From Sphingobacterium sp. N143 (GTDB lineage: Bacteria > Bacteroidota > Bacteroidia > Sphingobacteriales > Sphingobacteriaceae): 64,000 nucleotides of DNA. Shown here piece by piece: positions 8,158 to 17,598 of the stretch (within the stretch, counting starts at the first letter, position 1; each line of letters begins with the position of its first letter). The DNA is taken from NCBI RefSeq assembly GCF_030325625.1, contig NZ_JACAIS010000002.1:457913-521912 (forward strand), given 5' to 3'. The notes under the pieces were generated by a model that saw nothing but the letters and a program-made list of their open reading frames with translations, did no database searches and was not told the origin of the DNA. The translations under genes were made by a program, and so were the position numbers.

Positions 8158-8925
8158 TTAGATCGCTAAATCCAGCAAAACGGGACAATGATCAGAATGA
8201 ACAGCCTCAGCTAAGATCTTTGAAGATTTAATATGTGCTTCCAACGGTTTGGACACCATATTGTAATCAATGCGCCAGCCCAAATTTCGGCTCCTAGCAC
8301 CGGCACGATAGCTCCACCAAGTATAATGGTGTGGATCTGGATTTAAATGTCGGAATGAGTCAATATACCCCGAATTGATAAAATTTTCCATCCACTCACG
8401 CTCTGCAGGCAAAAAACCCGAAGAATTGGCATTTGACTTTGGATTATGGATATCAATGGCGCGATGACAGATATTATAATCTCCACACACCACCAAATTT
8501 GGTTTTTCAATCAACAACTTATCACTATATAATTGAAAATCATCCAGGAAACGGTATTTAAAATCCTGTCTAACATCCCCGGTTGTACCGGAAGGAAAAT
8601 AAGTACTCATCACCGACACTTGATCAAAATCTGCCCGGATAATACGGCCTTCAAAGTCATAATCTTCATGGCCGCAGCCATATTCAATGTGTATTGGCGA
8701 AATTTTGGTAAATAATGCAACACCACTGTATCCTTTCTTTTGAGCTGGATACCAGTAATGCTCATAGCCCATTTCCTCCAATAAAGCTACTTCTGGAATT
8801 TGGTCTGGGCTCGCCTTAATCTCCTGGAGACAGATCACATCTGCATCTACGGACTTCAACCAGCCTAACCAGTCCTTTTTTAAGGCTGCACGCAAACCAT
8901 TCACGTTGTAGGTTACTATTTTCAT
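8158..8925 (-). CDS. xth: Exodeoxyribonuclease III / AP endonuclease
   Basis: This endonuclease/exonuclease/phosphatase-fold enzyme cuts DNA at abasic sites. The 255 residues start with MKIVTYNVNGLRAA (metal-binding Asn) and contain ICLQEIKA (catalytic Glu), GDYNICH (Asp/Asn) and the terminal HSDHCPV with the catalytic Asp-His pair. The WRIDYNMVS stretch is typical of the XthA subgroup. The product is cytoplasmic and part of base excision repair. The downstream PPIase gene is codirectional and 30 bases away, so the operon may extend. Confidence 0.95.
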   Translation of the reverse strand: MKIVTYNVNGLRAALKKDWLGWLKSVDADVICLQEIKASPDQIPEVALLEEMGYEHYWYPAQKKGYSGVALFTKISPIHIEYGCGHEDYDFEGRIIRADFDQVSVMSTYFPSGTTGDVRQDFKYRFLDDFQLYSDKLLIEKPNLVVCGDYNICHRAIDIHNPKSNANSSGFLPAEREWMENFINSGYIDSFRHLNPDPHHYTWWSYRAGARSRNLGWRIDYNMVSKPLEAHIKSSKILAEAVHSDHCPVLLDLAI

Positions 8926-8955
8926 ATTCGAGTATTGAGTAGTTGGTCTATTAGA

Positions 8956-9714
8956 TTAATAATCTTTCGATGAGAACAGGTCCGCGATTTTTGAAAAGAT
9001 GCTATTCTGAGGCTTGAGACCTTTCAGTTCACGTTCCAGATTGAGTGCCTCTCGTCTAGTCAGTACATGCATCGTCATTTTTTGATCGGTATTTGGCCGG
9101 TCATGTGTGTCTGTCGTTACGGCTGCAATCTGATCAATCATATCGACTCCTTGAACCAGCTCCCCAAATACAGTATAATTCCAATCCAGATGTGGCGCCC
9201 CACCGATAGTAGTATAGGCCTGTCGCTGGGCTTCCGAAAACTTCTTACCATTCATCCGTGTTTTTTCCAGACGGTCGAGATCTTCAGAAGTGAAGACCTT
9301 TCCCTGCACTAAATAGAACTGTGAACCAGAAGAAGCTTTCGCAGGATTATTGTCTCTCGCTGCACCAATCACCCCCTTTTTGTGAAAAAGTCCATCTTCA
9401 ATTTCCGCAGGAATGGTATACCCTGGCCCTCCATTACCAAGTTGTGCTCCCCCTACGGCATTCCGTGAGTCCGGATCACCTCCTTGAATCATAAAGTTCT
9501 GGATAACGCGATGGAACAACGTCCCGTCAAAATATCCACTTTTTGCTAATTTCACAAAATTATTGCTGTGTTTTGGAGTTTCATTATACAGACGTAAGAC
9601 ACAAGTACCCTTATCCGTAACAATTTGAACATATTTATATTCTGGTTTCGCCGCAAAAACCATTAACTGCAAAAAGCAGAATACAGCGACTAAAAAAACT
9701 TTAAAAAATCTCAT
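8956..9714 (-). CDS. Cyclophilin-type peptidyl-prolyl cis-trans isomerase, exported
   Basis: An N-terminal signal peptide (about 1-22, ending MVFAA) precedes a cyclophilin domain. Signature elements include FHRVIQNFMIQGGDP, SGSQFYLVQG and FGELVQGVDMIDQI. It accelerates proline isomerisation in periplasmic or envelope proteins. The 252 residues include a C-terminal extension of about 35 residues after the domain. The start ATG directly abuts the stop codon of the upstream small gene (TAA then ATG, zero spacing), so the two are almost certainly translated from one message. Confidence 0.92.
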   Translation of the reverse strand: MRFFKVFLVAVFCFLQLMVFAAKPEYKYVQIVTDKGTCVLRLYNETPKHSNNFVKLAKSGYFDGTLFHRVIQNFMIQGGDPDSRNAVGGAQLGNGGPGYTIPAEIEDGLFHKKGVIGAARDNNPAKASSGSQFYLVQGKVFTSEDLDRLEKTRMNGKKFSEAQRQAYTTIGGAPHLDWNYTVFGELVQGVDMIDQIAAVTTDTHDRPNTDQKMTMHVLTRREALNLERELKGLKPQNSIFSKIADLFSSKDY

Positions 9715-10062
9715 TTAAATAACGTTTAGTTCCTCAAAATAATCGATGATCAAGGACTTCATGATAAGCTCTTGTTCCAATAGAGTATAATTAGGAATAG
9801 GTTTTACCAATTCCCAATGTGGCCATCCTTCTTCATCCAAGCCTTTTAAGCTATAAAATCCCATCGCACTAAAAAGCCGGCAAGTGGCAATGTGCATGAG
9901 CTCCTCCTTTTCACGTTTTGAAAAATTCTGAGGGCCTTTTCCCAATTCCTGCACACCAATAAGGAATAAACATACCTTGATGTCAGGTTTTTCCATATCA
10001 AATAAAGAAGCGATTTCTCCTTGTAAGAGGCTCCACTTCTTGTTAACTTCTGCTGCTTTCAT
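9715..10062 (-). CDS. Small conserved protein of unknown function, co-transcribed with the cyclophilin gene
   Basis: The 115-residue soluble protein has no signal peptide or recognised catalytic motif; it contains GFYSLKGLDEEGWPHWE. I recognise the general type as a conserved Bacteroidota hypothetical, but no function. A longer start at 10080 would lie on the -7 box of the promoter at 10078-10109, so the ATG at 10062 is more plausible and leaves a leader of about 10 bases. Its stop codon touches the start codon of the isomerase gene. A role related to that isomerase is only an inference from this coupling. Confidence 0.65.
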   Translation of the reverse strand: MKAAEVNKKWSLLQGEIASLFDMEKPDIKVCLFLIGVQELGKGPQNFSKREKEELMHIATCRLFSAMGFYSLKGLDEEGWPHWELVKPIPNYTLLEQELIMKSLIIDYFEELNVI

Positions 10063-10077
10063 TTTTTTTGTTTTAAA

Positions 10078-10109
10078 CAAACTAAAATAAATTTGCCCTT
10101 ATTTGCAAA
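10078..10109 (-). promoter_or_regulatory. Promoter of the small gene-cyclophilin operon
   Basis: On the minus strand TTTG (10106-10109), a 20-base spacer and TTAGTTTG (10078-10085) follow the same layout as the GT51 and M16 promoters. The spacer again contains GCAAATTTAT. The -7 box has one deviation (TT for TA). Confidence 0.5.
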
Positions 10110-10200
10110 TCTACTTCCATCACGATCCTAAGTGCTGACAAAGCGAATACAATCAGATGGCAGACCAGGTAATTCATCAAAGAACGTTACGATCCATTGT

Positions 10201-10641
10201 TTACGATGAGATAGCCTCTGTCACAACTTCTTCACAGCGTTGATCGATCATCTGAAAAACCGGATCGAACAGATTATCATCAAAATATGGATCCGGGACA
10301 ACATCATCTTTTAAAAATAATTTTACTTTATGCAGGTTATCCTGATTGACAGCCTGTGCGCATACATCAGCAAAGTTCTGATGATCCATCACGAAAATAA
10401 GGTCATATTCATCAAAAAATGCAGGCTGGAAATACCTCGCCCGCTGGCTGGAGATATCAACACCATACTTCTTAGCAATTGCGATAGCCCGACGATCTGG
10501 TGCCTCACCGATATGCCAGTCACCGGTACCAGCAGATTCAACAACCCAATCCAGTTGCTTATCTTTTACTTTTTGTTTTAATATCCCATGCGCCAATGGC
10601 GAACGACAGATATTCCCCAAACAAACCATTAAAATCTTCAT
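10201..10641 (-). CDS. Low-molecular-weight protein-tyrosine phosphatase
   Basis: The 146-residue cytoplasmic enzyme has the P-loop C-x5-R-S near the N terminus (CLGNICRS, nucleophile Cys7, Arg13) and the general acid Asp117 in VVPDPYFDD. The family removes phosphate from phosphotyrosine; in bacteria it often acts on tyrosine kinases of polysaccharide export, but no such kinase is in the window. It is a single gene, with 120 bases to the next gene on the same strand. Confidence 0.92.
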   Translation of the reverse strand: MKILMVCLGNICRSPLAHGILKQKVKDKQLDWVVESAGTGDWHIGEAPDRRAIAIAKKYGVDISSQRARYFQPAFFDEYDLIFVMDHQNFADVCAQAVNQDNLHKVKLFLKDDVVPDPYFDDNLFDPVFQMIDQRCEEVVTEAISS

Positions 10642-10886
10642 TTGAATAAATTATTATAAAGTCATAAAAATAGCTTAAACAGCCCCCTCCACTGTTGCTG
10701 CAACAAGGTATTCATACCCCTCAGTATACGCCGCATCCCACAATAAGAACACATCATGCTTTCATTGCCCCGTCACTATTTGGCAACAATTATATTTCAT
10801 CATGATGTGTACACCTTAAATGCATCATAAGCCCAGCATAACTTGATCCCGCAAAATAACTAATCTTAAATTATTAAAGAAAAAAA
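10642..10886. other. Intergenic region with a widely spaced inverted repeat
   Basis: No gene is supported in the 311 bases between the phosphatase gene and the HtrA gene. A perfect 10-base inverted repeat ACACATCATG (10749-10758) / CATGATGTGT (10801-10810) flanks 42 bases. It may be a regulatory site for the phosphatase gene, whose start is about 110 bases away; nothing more can be said. Confidence 0.35.
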
Positions 10887-10917
10887 AGGTGGCCTAACCT
10901 AACAGTTAGAACCACCT
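10887..10917 (-). terminator. Intrinsic terminator downstream of the HtrA gene
   Basis: The hairpin pairs AGGTGG and CCACCT on the outside and CTAAC with GTTAG inside, with a small internal mismatch. On the minus strand it is followed by seven T residues. Confidence 0.8.
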
Positions 10918-10952
10918 AAACTATATTAATCAACCAATTCTTAATTCAATCT

Positions 10953-12503
10953 TTAATATTCCACAGGGAAGCTCAACTGAACTGCTCCACCTTGAGGAGA
11001 GACCCCTTTCAAGCGCACAATATTACGTTGCGTAGCTCCTAGGGCGGCTTCCACATCATCAACAGTATTTACAGCCTTTCCGTTCACTTCAGTGATCACA
11101 AGGCCTCTCTCGACACCAAAGTAGTCAAAGATACCGCCACGATTCACTTGGGTTACCACAACACCAGAATTCACACCTAGCTCTTTTTTCTTCGCTGCAG
11201 AAGCTGGAATAAAGCTTGCACCTAGCTTGTTGTAGATTTCTGTTGCACTTTTTGATGCTTTTCCACCAGCACTATTTGCAGATTTCAGCGTTTCTTCACC
11301 TTTCAGTGTCATTGAAACCTGTTTTTCTTTACCGTCACGTTTGTAAGCAACATTCACTTTATCGCCAGGACGTAAGCGACCTATTGTCTCACTCAAGACT
11401 GGCGATCCCGTAATTACTTTGCCATTGATTTTAGTCAGAATATCGCCTTTTTTGATACCGGCTGCTTCGGCAGCACCCCCGCTCACAACATCTTGAACAT
11501 ACAATCCATTAACATCTGTAATACCTTTCTCCTTAGCAAGCTCAGGTGTTATTGGCGTATAACTCACACCGATATACCCACGTTTTACATTACCAAATTC
11601 AACAAAATCATCAACAATCTTTTTTACCAGGTTGACCGGAATAGCAAAACCATATCCTGCATAAACTCCTGTCGGAGAAGCAATAGCAGAATTAATACCG
11701 ATCAATTCACCGGAGGCATTCGTTAGGGCACCGCCACTATTACCTTTGTTAATGACAGCATCAGTTTGTATAAAAGATTCAATAGCTGAGCTTACAGGAA
11801 TCTGATCCGTACCACCACCAAATGGATTGCCACGTTGTTGCTGTCCTTCTCTAAGGATACCGATATCACGACCAGTAGCACTGACAATACCTGCTGTCAC
11901 AGTAGATTGTAAGCCCAATGGATAGCCAAAAGCCAATACCCACTCACCAATATTAACATTGTCTGAGTTGCCCAATTTCACGACCGGGAGCCCTTTCCCT
12001 GAGACCTTCAGCAGTGCGATATCCGTGTTGGGATCGCGACCAATCAACTTGGCTTCAAATGAACGCTTATCAGTCAGGACCACCTCAATTTTGTCGGCAT
12101 CCTCAACCACGTGATTATTTGTCACGATGTAACCATCATCCGAGATAATCACACCTGATCCAGAAGCCTGCACAGGTTGTGACTGCATCTGACGGCGTCC
12201 TTGTGGCATTCCAAAAAACTCTTCAAACATATCAAAAGGTGACCCCTGTGACTGTTGAGAACCTTTTCGACTATATGTCGTCTTAATATGTACTACGCCG
12301 GGCTGCACAGCCGCAGCAGCTTGTGTAAAATCAGGATTACCCGTTGAAGAGATAACGCCTGTTGGGTTACTGGCAAAATAAACTTTTTGTTTATCCTCGA
12401 AGGACATGCTTTCGAGTTTCTTATTCTCAATAAGCTTGTAACCACCTAATGCTACCGCTCCACCGAAAACAGCTGTTAATAGCGCTAAACCGACCTTATT
12501 CAT
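10953..12503 (-). CDS. Periplasmic Do/DegP-type serine protease (HtrA family)
   Basis: The 516-residue envelope protease/chaperone has an N-terminal membrane anchor (about 4-22). Its trypsin-like domain has triad residues His131 (TNNHVVE), Asp161 (PNTDIALL) and Ser256 (KGNSGGAL), followed by two PDZ domains (about 300-390 and 420-510; PDZ1 carries KRGYIGVSY). A Gln/Arg-rich loop (80-112) resembles the LA loop of DegP. It degrades or refolds damaged envelope proteins. It is monocistronic, with a candidate promoter at 12586-12617 and a leader of about 80 bases. Confidence 0.95.
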   Translation of the reverse strand: MNKVGLALLTAVFGGAVALGGYKLIENKKLESMSFEDKQKVYFASNPTGVISSTGNPDFTQAAAAVQPGVVHIKTTYSRKGSQQSQGSPFDMFEEFFGMPQGRRQMQSQPVQASGSGVIISDDGYIVTNNHVVEDADKIEVVLTDKRSFEAKLIGRDPNTDIALLKVSGKGLPVVKLGNSDNVNIGEWVLAFGYPLGLQSTVTAGIVSATGRDIGILREGQQQRGNPFGGGTDQIPVSSAIESFIQTDAVINKGNSGGALTNASGELIGINSAIASPTGVYAGYGFAIPVNLVKKIVDDFVEFGNVKRGYIGVSYTPITPELAKEKGITDVNGLYVQDVVSGGAAEAAGIKKGDILTKINGKVITGSPVLSETIGRLRPGDKVNVAYKRDGKEKQVSMTLKGEETLKSANSAGGKASKSATEIYNKLGASFIPASAAKKKELGVNSGVVVTQVNRGGIFDYFGVERGLVITEVNGKAVNTVDDVEAALGATQRNIVRLKGVSPQGGAVQLSFPVEY

Positions 12504-12585
12504 AAACTTATCTATATTTTTAAAATGTCTTAATATAAGCTGATAACTTTTGCTCTTAAAATTACCGATTTTATTCGGATATGTT

Positions 12586-12617
12586 CAAATGTAATACCAT
12601 TTCAAGGCCTTCGGAAA
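12586..12617 (-). promoter_or_regulatory. Candidate promoter of the HtrA gene
   Basis: On the minus strand TTTC (12614-12617), 20 bases, then TACATTTG (12586-12593). The -7 box is a full match to TAnnTTTG; the -33 box has one mismatch. The leader is about 80 bases. Confidence 0.4.
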
Positions 12618-12708
12618 ATCCGACACGTTAAAAAATGTTAATTGCGGGACAAATACAATTATTTTAACAATTCTTAACTTATTTCAGCTTTTTTGTAACA
12701 AAAAAACG

Positions 12709-12716
12709 TATTTTTG
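12709..12716 (+). promoter_or_regulatory. Candidate -7 box of dapF
   Basis: TATTTTTG matches TAnnTTTG and lies 18 bases before the dapF start codon, so the leader would be only about 12 bases. The -33 region is not convincing. Confidence 0.4.
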
Positions 12717-12734
12717 TTACTATAAATCAACATA

Positions 12735-13514
12735 ATGGCAGCTAAAGTAAGATTCTCAAAATATCAAGGAGCAGGAAATGATTTCATTTTAGTAGACAAT
12801 CGCGATAATTCATTTAATCGTGCTGATGAGACATTGGTAGAAAAATTATGTGACCGTCGGTTTGGTATCGGCGCAGATGGGCTTATGCTTCTCCAAAATA
12901 AGGAAAACTACGATTTTGAGATGATTTATTATAATGCCGATGGCAAAGAAGGGAGTATGTGCGGCAATGGTGGGCGTTGCATTGTCGCTTTTGCGCATGA
13001 TTTGGGACTTATTACTGACAAGACTGTCTTTTTGGCAGTAGACGGTGAGCATCACGCTTCCCTGTCAGACGATCTTGTCAACCTGCAAATGATCGATGTT
13101 AATGAATTTTCCCGTGATGGTGAAGCTTACATCTTGCAGACAGGCTCACCCCACTATGTCTCCTTCGTTACTGGCCTAAAAGAAAAAAATGTATTCCAAG
13201 ACGGTTATGCTATCCGCAATAACGATACTTATCGACAAGAAGGTATTAATGTAAACTTTATTGAGGCAGAGGGAAATGGTTATTTTTTACGCACCTTCGA
13301 ACGCGGTGTCGAAGATGAAACCTATGCCTGCGGCACTGGTGCCACCGCAGCAGCAATGACAATAGCGCTTGAACAAAATTTAGAGGGTGATATCAACATC
13401 CCCATCCGGGTACTGGGCGGACAGTTGTATATCTCATTTCACAAAAATGGTCATCATTTTTCAAATGTCTTTCTTAAGGGTCCTGCCAAATTCGTCTTTG
13501 AAGGAAACTACTAG
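12735..13514 (+). CDS. dapF: Diaminopimelate epimerase
   Basis: DapF interconverts LL- and meso-diaminopimelate, giving the peptidoglycan cross-linking residue and the lysine precursor. Both catalytic cysteines are visible: Cys76 in SMCGNGGRC and Cys199 in YACGTGATAA. The N-terminal GAGNDFILVDN motif is also present. At 259 residues it is the usual size. The SNF2-type helicase gene follows after about 90 bases on the same strand. The other Dap enzyme in the window, DapB, lies 17 kb away. Confidence 0.96.
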   Translation: MAAKVRFSKYQGAGNDFILVDNRDNSFNRADETLVEKLCDRRFGIGADGLMLLQNKENYDFEMIYYNADGKEGSMCGNGGRCIVAFAHDLGLITDKTVFLAVDGEHHASLSDDLVNLQMIDVNEFSRDGEAYILQTGSPHYVSFVTGLKEKNVFQDGYAIRNNDTYRQEGINVNFIEAEGNGYFLRTFERGVEDETYACGTGATAAAMTIALEQNLEGDINIPIRVLGGQLYISFHKNGHHFSNVFLKGPAKFVFEGNY

Positions 13515-13607
13515 GTTGAGTTTTTTAAATTTCATCCCCCAAATTGTGGTTAATGCCATATTTTATTGTATATTAGAAACCTTTATTTACGAGGTACGCT
13601 ATTTTTA

Positions 13608-16493
13608 ATGCAACAGTCAAAGTCATTTCCAGTATACAAAATCGTTTATTCTATATGTGAGCATCCTTACCTTGGCTATCTCATTGAGCCACATATGGTC
13701 AAGCTCAATCCGAATGGAACCTACTCCCTGCGATACCAACGTATATTTAGCAATACTGTAGATGCCTATGCTGCTGATTTGGATGAAATTGATTATAAGC
13801 TGATCCGACTGTTGGATGAGATCGAGCAAACCCACCTCATCAAAAAATATTATAAAAAAGCAATCCGACCCGTCGATTTCTTTTCCAAAGTTTTCGACAA
13901 GAAGCTCTATGATCTCTTGCGACCTAAGATCGATGAAAAGATGATCCAGTTTTTTGAATCTATTGGCGACAAACCACTTTTTATGATGAGTAAAGATGGC
14001 TATCCCGCAGATCAAGAAATCAAATTGGCAACATCAGCTGCCTCTATCTTATTTCATTTCCGTCGAAATAACGAAGAAACGCGCTATTTTCCAACCATCA
14101 AATATGAGAATCAACGATTGGAATTCATGTTTAAAAATGCTATTGTATTGACCAATGTGCAAGCATGGCTTCTTTTAAACAATACATTGTATTATTTTGA
14201 CCAAGCGCTTGAAGGGAAAAAACTAAGTCCCTTTCTCAACAAACGCTATATCTCTGTCAGCCGTCATACAGAAAAAAAATATTTTGAGACATTCGTCTGC
14301 GGACTCATAGAACGCTACCATGTGTATGCAGAAGGTTTCGAAATCCAGACCCATCAGCATCAGGCCGTCCCCTTATTACATCTGATTTATGTCGAAGACG
14401 GGATTTCACAGTTACAGCTGCAGTTTAAATACGGTCCGCACTTATTTACTGCTGGGGCGGAGAATAAAGTAACAGTACGCATGGAATACCATGAAGAGAA
14501 TGATTTATACCTTTTCCATCGTGTCCGACGATCCCTACAATGGGAACAGCAACAAGGCGATAATTTAAAGAAATTGGGGCTTGAAGAAATTGACCATCAA
14601 CTAGGCTTGTTTACCCCCATCCTTGAGTCGGGTAAGCGTGCCACAATATTTGACTGGATGAACAGCCATCAGGAGGATCTTGATGCTCTTGGCTTTGAGA
14701 TCATACAAGATAGTGAAGAAAAGCGCTTTTTTATAGGCCATACCTCATTGGACATTTCCATTGATGAAGGCAATGACTGGTTTGATATCAGTGCCATTGC
14801 AAAATTTGGTCCTTATGAAATTCCTTTTATTCAGCTCCGAAACCATATCCTCAATAATATCAAAGAATTCACTTTGCCCAATGGTGAAATTGCAATGATT
14901 CCTGAAGAATGGTTTGCACAGTATAATCACCTATTCCAATTTTCAACCGATAGGCATGAGCTCAAACTCAATAAAGTACATATCGGCCTACTCTTTGAAA
15001 TCAGCGAACATACTCAGCTGGTATTCAACCGAAAATTACAGAATTTAACAAATTTTGAAGAGATTACCGACATTCCGGAACCAAAGCATTTCAAAGGGCA
15101 CCTTCGGCCCTATCAGAAGGCAGGTTACAACTGGTTTAATTTTCTCAAACAATATAAATTTGGTGGTTGTCTCGCAGATGATATGGGCCTAGGAAAAACT
15201 ATCCAGACCCTGGCGCTGCTTCAACAGCAAAAAGAATTGCCGCAAGAAGCCCAAGAGGGACGTACATCATTGTTGGTCCTGCCGACCTCATTAGTTTATA
15301 ATTGGCAGAAAGAGGCCCATCAATTTGCTCCTCAACTCAATATCCATCTGCACACCGGAAACAATCGGATTAAAGATGCCTCACTTTTCACCAACTATGA
15401 TTTAATCATTACCACTTATGGCATTGCGCGTATTGATGCGGATATCCTGAGTAGCTTTTATTTTAACTACATCATTTTAGATGAAAGCCAAAATATTAAA
15501 AATCCAACATCCAAATCTTTCAAAGCTGTAAAAAGTCTGAAAAGTAAAAATAAGCTGGCCTTGAGCGGTACCCCTGTGGAAAATTCAGTATCGGATCTTT
15601 GGGCACAGATGCATTTCACAAATCCTGGTTTATTGGGGAGCTATATCTATTTTCAAAAAGAGTTTGTACAGCCTATAGAAAAGAAAAAGGATGAAGAAAA
15701 AGCACAACGACTTCAAGCAATTGTAAAACCCTTCATCTTACGGCGAACAAAAGATCAGGTCGCCACAGAACTGCCGCCAAAGACCGAACAGGTGCTCTAC
15801 TGTGAGATGACAGAAAAGCAATCCGAGCTTTATGAAAAAGTAAAATCGGAATACCGAAATGCCATACTTGACGGACAACTGGACAGCAAGCCAAAATCCA
15901 CACAGATAGCACTATTACAGGGATTGACCAAACTTCGTCAGCTTGCCAATCATCCAAAAATGGTTGACGAGAATTTTCTGGGGGATTCTGGAAAGTTCGA
16001 TGCTGTTATCGAAACACTTGAAATGGTGATGCGACGTGGCAACAAAGTGTTGATCTTTTCTCAATTTGTAAAACAACTCAATATCTTTCGTCAATATTTT
16101 GACAAAAAGGGAATAAACTATGCCTATCTCGATGGGGGAACCAGAAATCGTGACGAGGCGGTCAACCAGTTCCGGCAAAATAATGATACCAAGCTGTTTT
16201 TAATATCCATCAAGGCGGGCGGCGTTGGTCTCAACCTGATCGAAGCCGATTATGTCTTTATCTTAGACCCATGGTGGAATCCTGCTGTTGAACAACAAGC
16301 TGTAGACCGTTCACATCGTATCGGGCAGACCCGAAATGTGTTTATTTATAAATTTATCAGCAAAGATACCGTTGAGGAAAAGATCCTGGCTTTACAGAAC
16401 AAAAAGAAATCCATTGCTCAGAGCCTCATTACCACAGAAGAAAGCTTCATCAAATCACTTTCTCAGGAAGATCTGCAGGAACTCTTAGCCTAA
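13608..16493 (+). CDS. SNF2-family DEAD/DEAH-box helicase (RapA/HepA-like)
   Basis: The 961-residue protein has a long N-terminal region (1-500) without a clear domain and a SNF2 ATPase core. Motif I is DDMGLGKTIQT near residue 525, motif II is DESQ near 624 instead of DEAH, and SGTPVENS is motif III. The C-terminal helicase lobe ends in motif VI QAVDRSHRIGQTR near 900. Such proteins remodel nucleic-acid-protein complexes, for example recycling stalled RNA polymerase. I start at the ATG at 13608; an upstream TTG at 13566 is in frame but unsupported. The stop codon lies 4 bases from that of the convergent AraC gene. Confidence 0.9.
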   Translation: MQQSKSFPVYKIVYSICEHPYLGYLIEPHMVKLNPNGTYSLRYQRIFSNTVDAYAADLDEIDYKLIRLLDEIEQTHLIKKYYKKAIRPVDFFSKVFDKKLYDLLRPKIDEKMIQFFESIGDKPLFMMSKDGYPADQEIKLATSAASILFHFRRNNEETRYFPTIKYENQRLEFMFKNAIVLTNVQAWLLLNNTLYYFDQALEGKKLSPFLNKRYISVSRHTEKKYFETFVCGLIERYHVYAEGFEIQTHQHQAVPLLHLIYVEDGISQLQLQFKYGPHLFTAGAENKVTVRMEYHEENDLYLFHRVRRSLQWEQQQGDNLKKLGLEEIDHQLGLFTPILESGKRATIFDWMNSHQEDLDALGFEIIQDSEEKRFFIGHTSLDISIDEGNDWFDISAIAKFGPYEIPFIQLRNHILNNIKEFTLPNGEIAMIPEEWFAQYNHLFQFSTDRHELKLNKVHIGLLFEISEHTQLVFNRKLQNLTNFEEITDIPEPKHFKGHLRPYQKAGYNWFNFLKQYKFGGCLADDMGLGKTIQTLALLQQQKELPQEAQEGRTSLLVLPTSLVYNWQKEAHQFAPQLNIHLHTGNNRIKDASLFTNYDLIITTYGIARIDADILSSFYFNYIILDESQNIKNPTSKSFKAVKSLKSKNKLALSGTPVENSVSDLWAQMHFTNPGLLGSYIYFQKEFVQPIEKKKDEEKAQRLQAIVKPFILRRTKDQVATELPPKTEQVLYCEMTEKQSELYEKVKSEYRNAILDGQLDSKPKSTQIALLQGLTKLRQLANHPKMVDENFLGDSGKFDAVIETLEMVMRRGNKVLIFSQFVKQLNIFRQYFDKKGINYAYLDGGTRNRDEAVNQFRQNNDTKLFLISIKAGGVGLNLIEADYVFILDPWWNPAVEQQAVDRSHRIGQTRNVFIYKFISKDTVEEKILALQNKKKSIAQSLITTEESFIKSLSQEDLQELLA

Positions 16494-16496
16494 ACA

Positions 16497-16518
16497 ATCA
16501 ATGCTTATAAGCATTGAT
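16497..16518. repeat. Perfect 22-base palindrome over the AraC-family gene's stop codon
   Basis: ATCAATGCTTA is immediately followed by its exact complement TAAGCATTGAT. It begins four bases after the helicase gene's stop codon and covers the stop codon of the AraC-family gene. There is no T tract on either side, so it is not a standard intrinsic terminator; it may act as a weak bidirectional one. Confidence 0.7.
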
Positions 16519-17307
16519 CTTCGACATGTAAACCGACGGCCGGATACCGGTCACCCGAGTGAAAATATTACTGAAGGAAGACAGCTCATTGTATCCTATA
16601 CGTATGGCGATTTCTAGGATAGAATACTTATTCTCGGACATTAACTCCAAAGCCTTAGAGATTCTTATAGCCCGCAAGAACCGAATGTAGCTGATTCCCA
16701 TATCTTCCTTAAAAAGCCGTGACAAGGACCTGCTGCTCATGCCGAATTGTGTGGCCACCTCCTCAATGGTAAAAGGCTGATCGATATTCATGTTCAAGTA
16801 CCTTGCAATATGCCGAAGCTTCTCGCTTTTGGGATAAGGATGCTGAATTGGAAAAGTATCTATCGGTGCATTCATCTCCGGAATAAGGGCTAGCATCGCA
16901 CGCAGTAAGCAATATTTTGTATAATCATTCCTTTTATTGATCCCCCCCGACCAGTCCTGCGCAAACAGAAACATTTCCCGCATCAGGTCATTACTCAGAA
17001 AAATATTTGGCGTGGAAAGGACTTGCTGCAATTCTTTCGGCTCTTTAAAATAAAAACTATATAAATGGATCCGCGAGCTTGAACTCTCCAAATGATAGGC
17101 AGTATGTGCAGGAATCCACATATAAAACCGCCCCGGAAGATACCAGTGCCTGGTAGCAGTGAACACATGGATTATTCCACCATCAGCGTATAGCAGTCGC
17201 CCTTTCTGATGCAGATACTCGCGCGAATCAATCCGATCCACATGCGTGTGCGCGACATAAAAATCATAATTATCAGCATTAATTGCCGTAAGCATTTCCT
17301 GATCCAT
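16498..17307 (-). CDS. AraC-family transcriptional regulator
   Basis: The 269-residue protein has an N-terminal cupin-like sensing region (about 20-100; WYLPGRFYMWIPAHTAY). A C-terminal double helix-turn-helix (about 165-265) contains FTIEEVATQFGMSSRSLSRLFKE-type sequence and the AraC signature ending FSNIFTRVTGIRPS. It is transcribed away from the HlyD/MFS efflux pair with about 290 bases between the start codons, so it probably controls that pump; the inducer is unknown. No clear direct repeats were found in the shared upstream region. Confidence 0.9.
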   Translation of the reverse strand: MDQEMLTAINADNYDFYVAHTHVDRIDSREYLHQKGRLLYADGGIIHVFTATRHWYLPGRFYMWIPAHTAYHLESSSSRIHLYSFYFKEPKELQQVLSTPNIFLSNDLMREMFLFAQDWSGGINKRNDYTKYCLLRAMLALIPEMNAPIDTFPIQHPYPKSEKLRHIARYLNMNIDQPFTIEEVATQFGMSSRSLSRLFKEDMGISYIRFLRAIRISKALELMSENKYSILEIAIRIGYNELSSFSNIFTRVTGIRPSVYMSKINAYKH

Positions 17308-17598
17308 CCCTTAAAAGTACAATTTTTCATTAAATGGCGCAAATGAACAGATATCAGTCCGACTATACAAAATAAACAACACCAGCCTGCTGTATCTTTG
17401 TGCACAGTCCCAGCTCCCTTGCTCCAACGAATGACTTTAACGATTCCCATTTTAGAGCAATCTGTTCAATAACAATTTATAACGCCAATAAAGAACGTTA
17501 TGCATTCAGCATGGGGAGAAATGAGCATCTACAAGATTGATGATAGATCAAACGATTGTAGCATCTGGAGAGAAAAAATAGATTTTGACAGAGAACAA

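Noticed and set aside
13566..13607. Upstream TTG start adding 14 residues to the helicase
   Set aside because: No ribosome-binding or conservation argument supports it; the ATG at 13608 is preferred.
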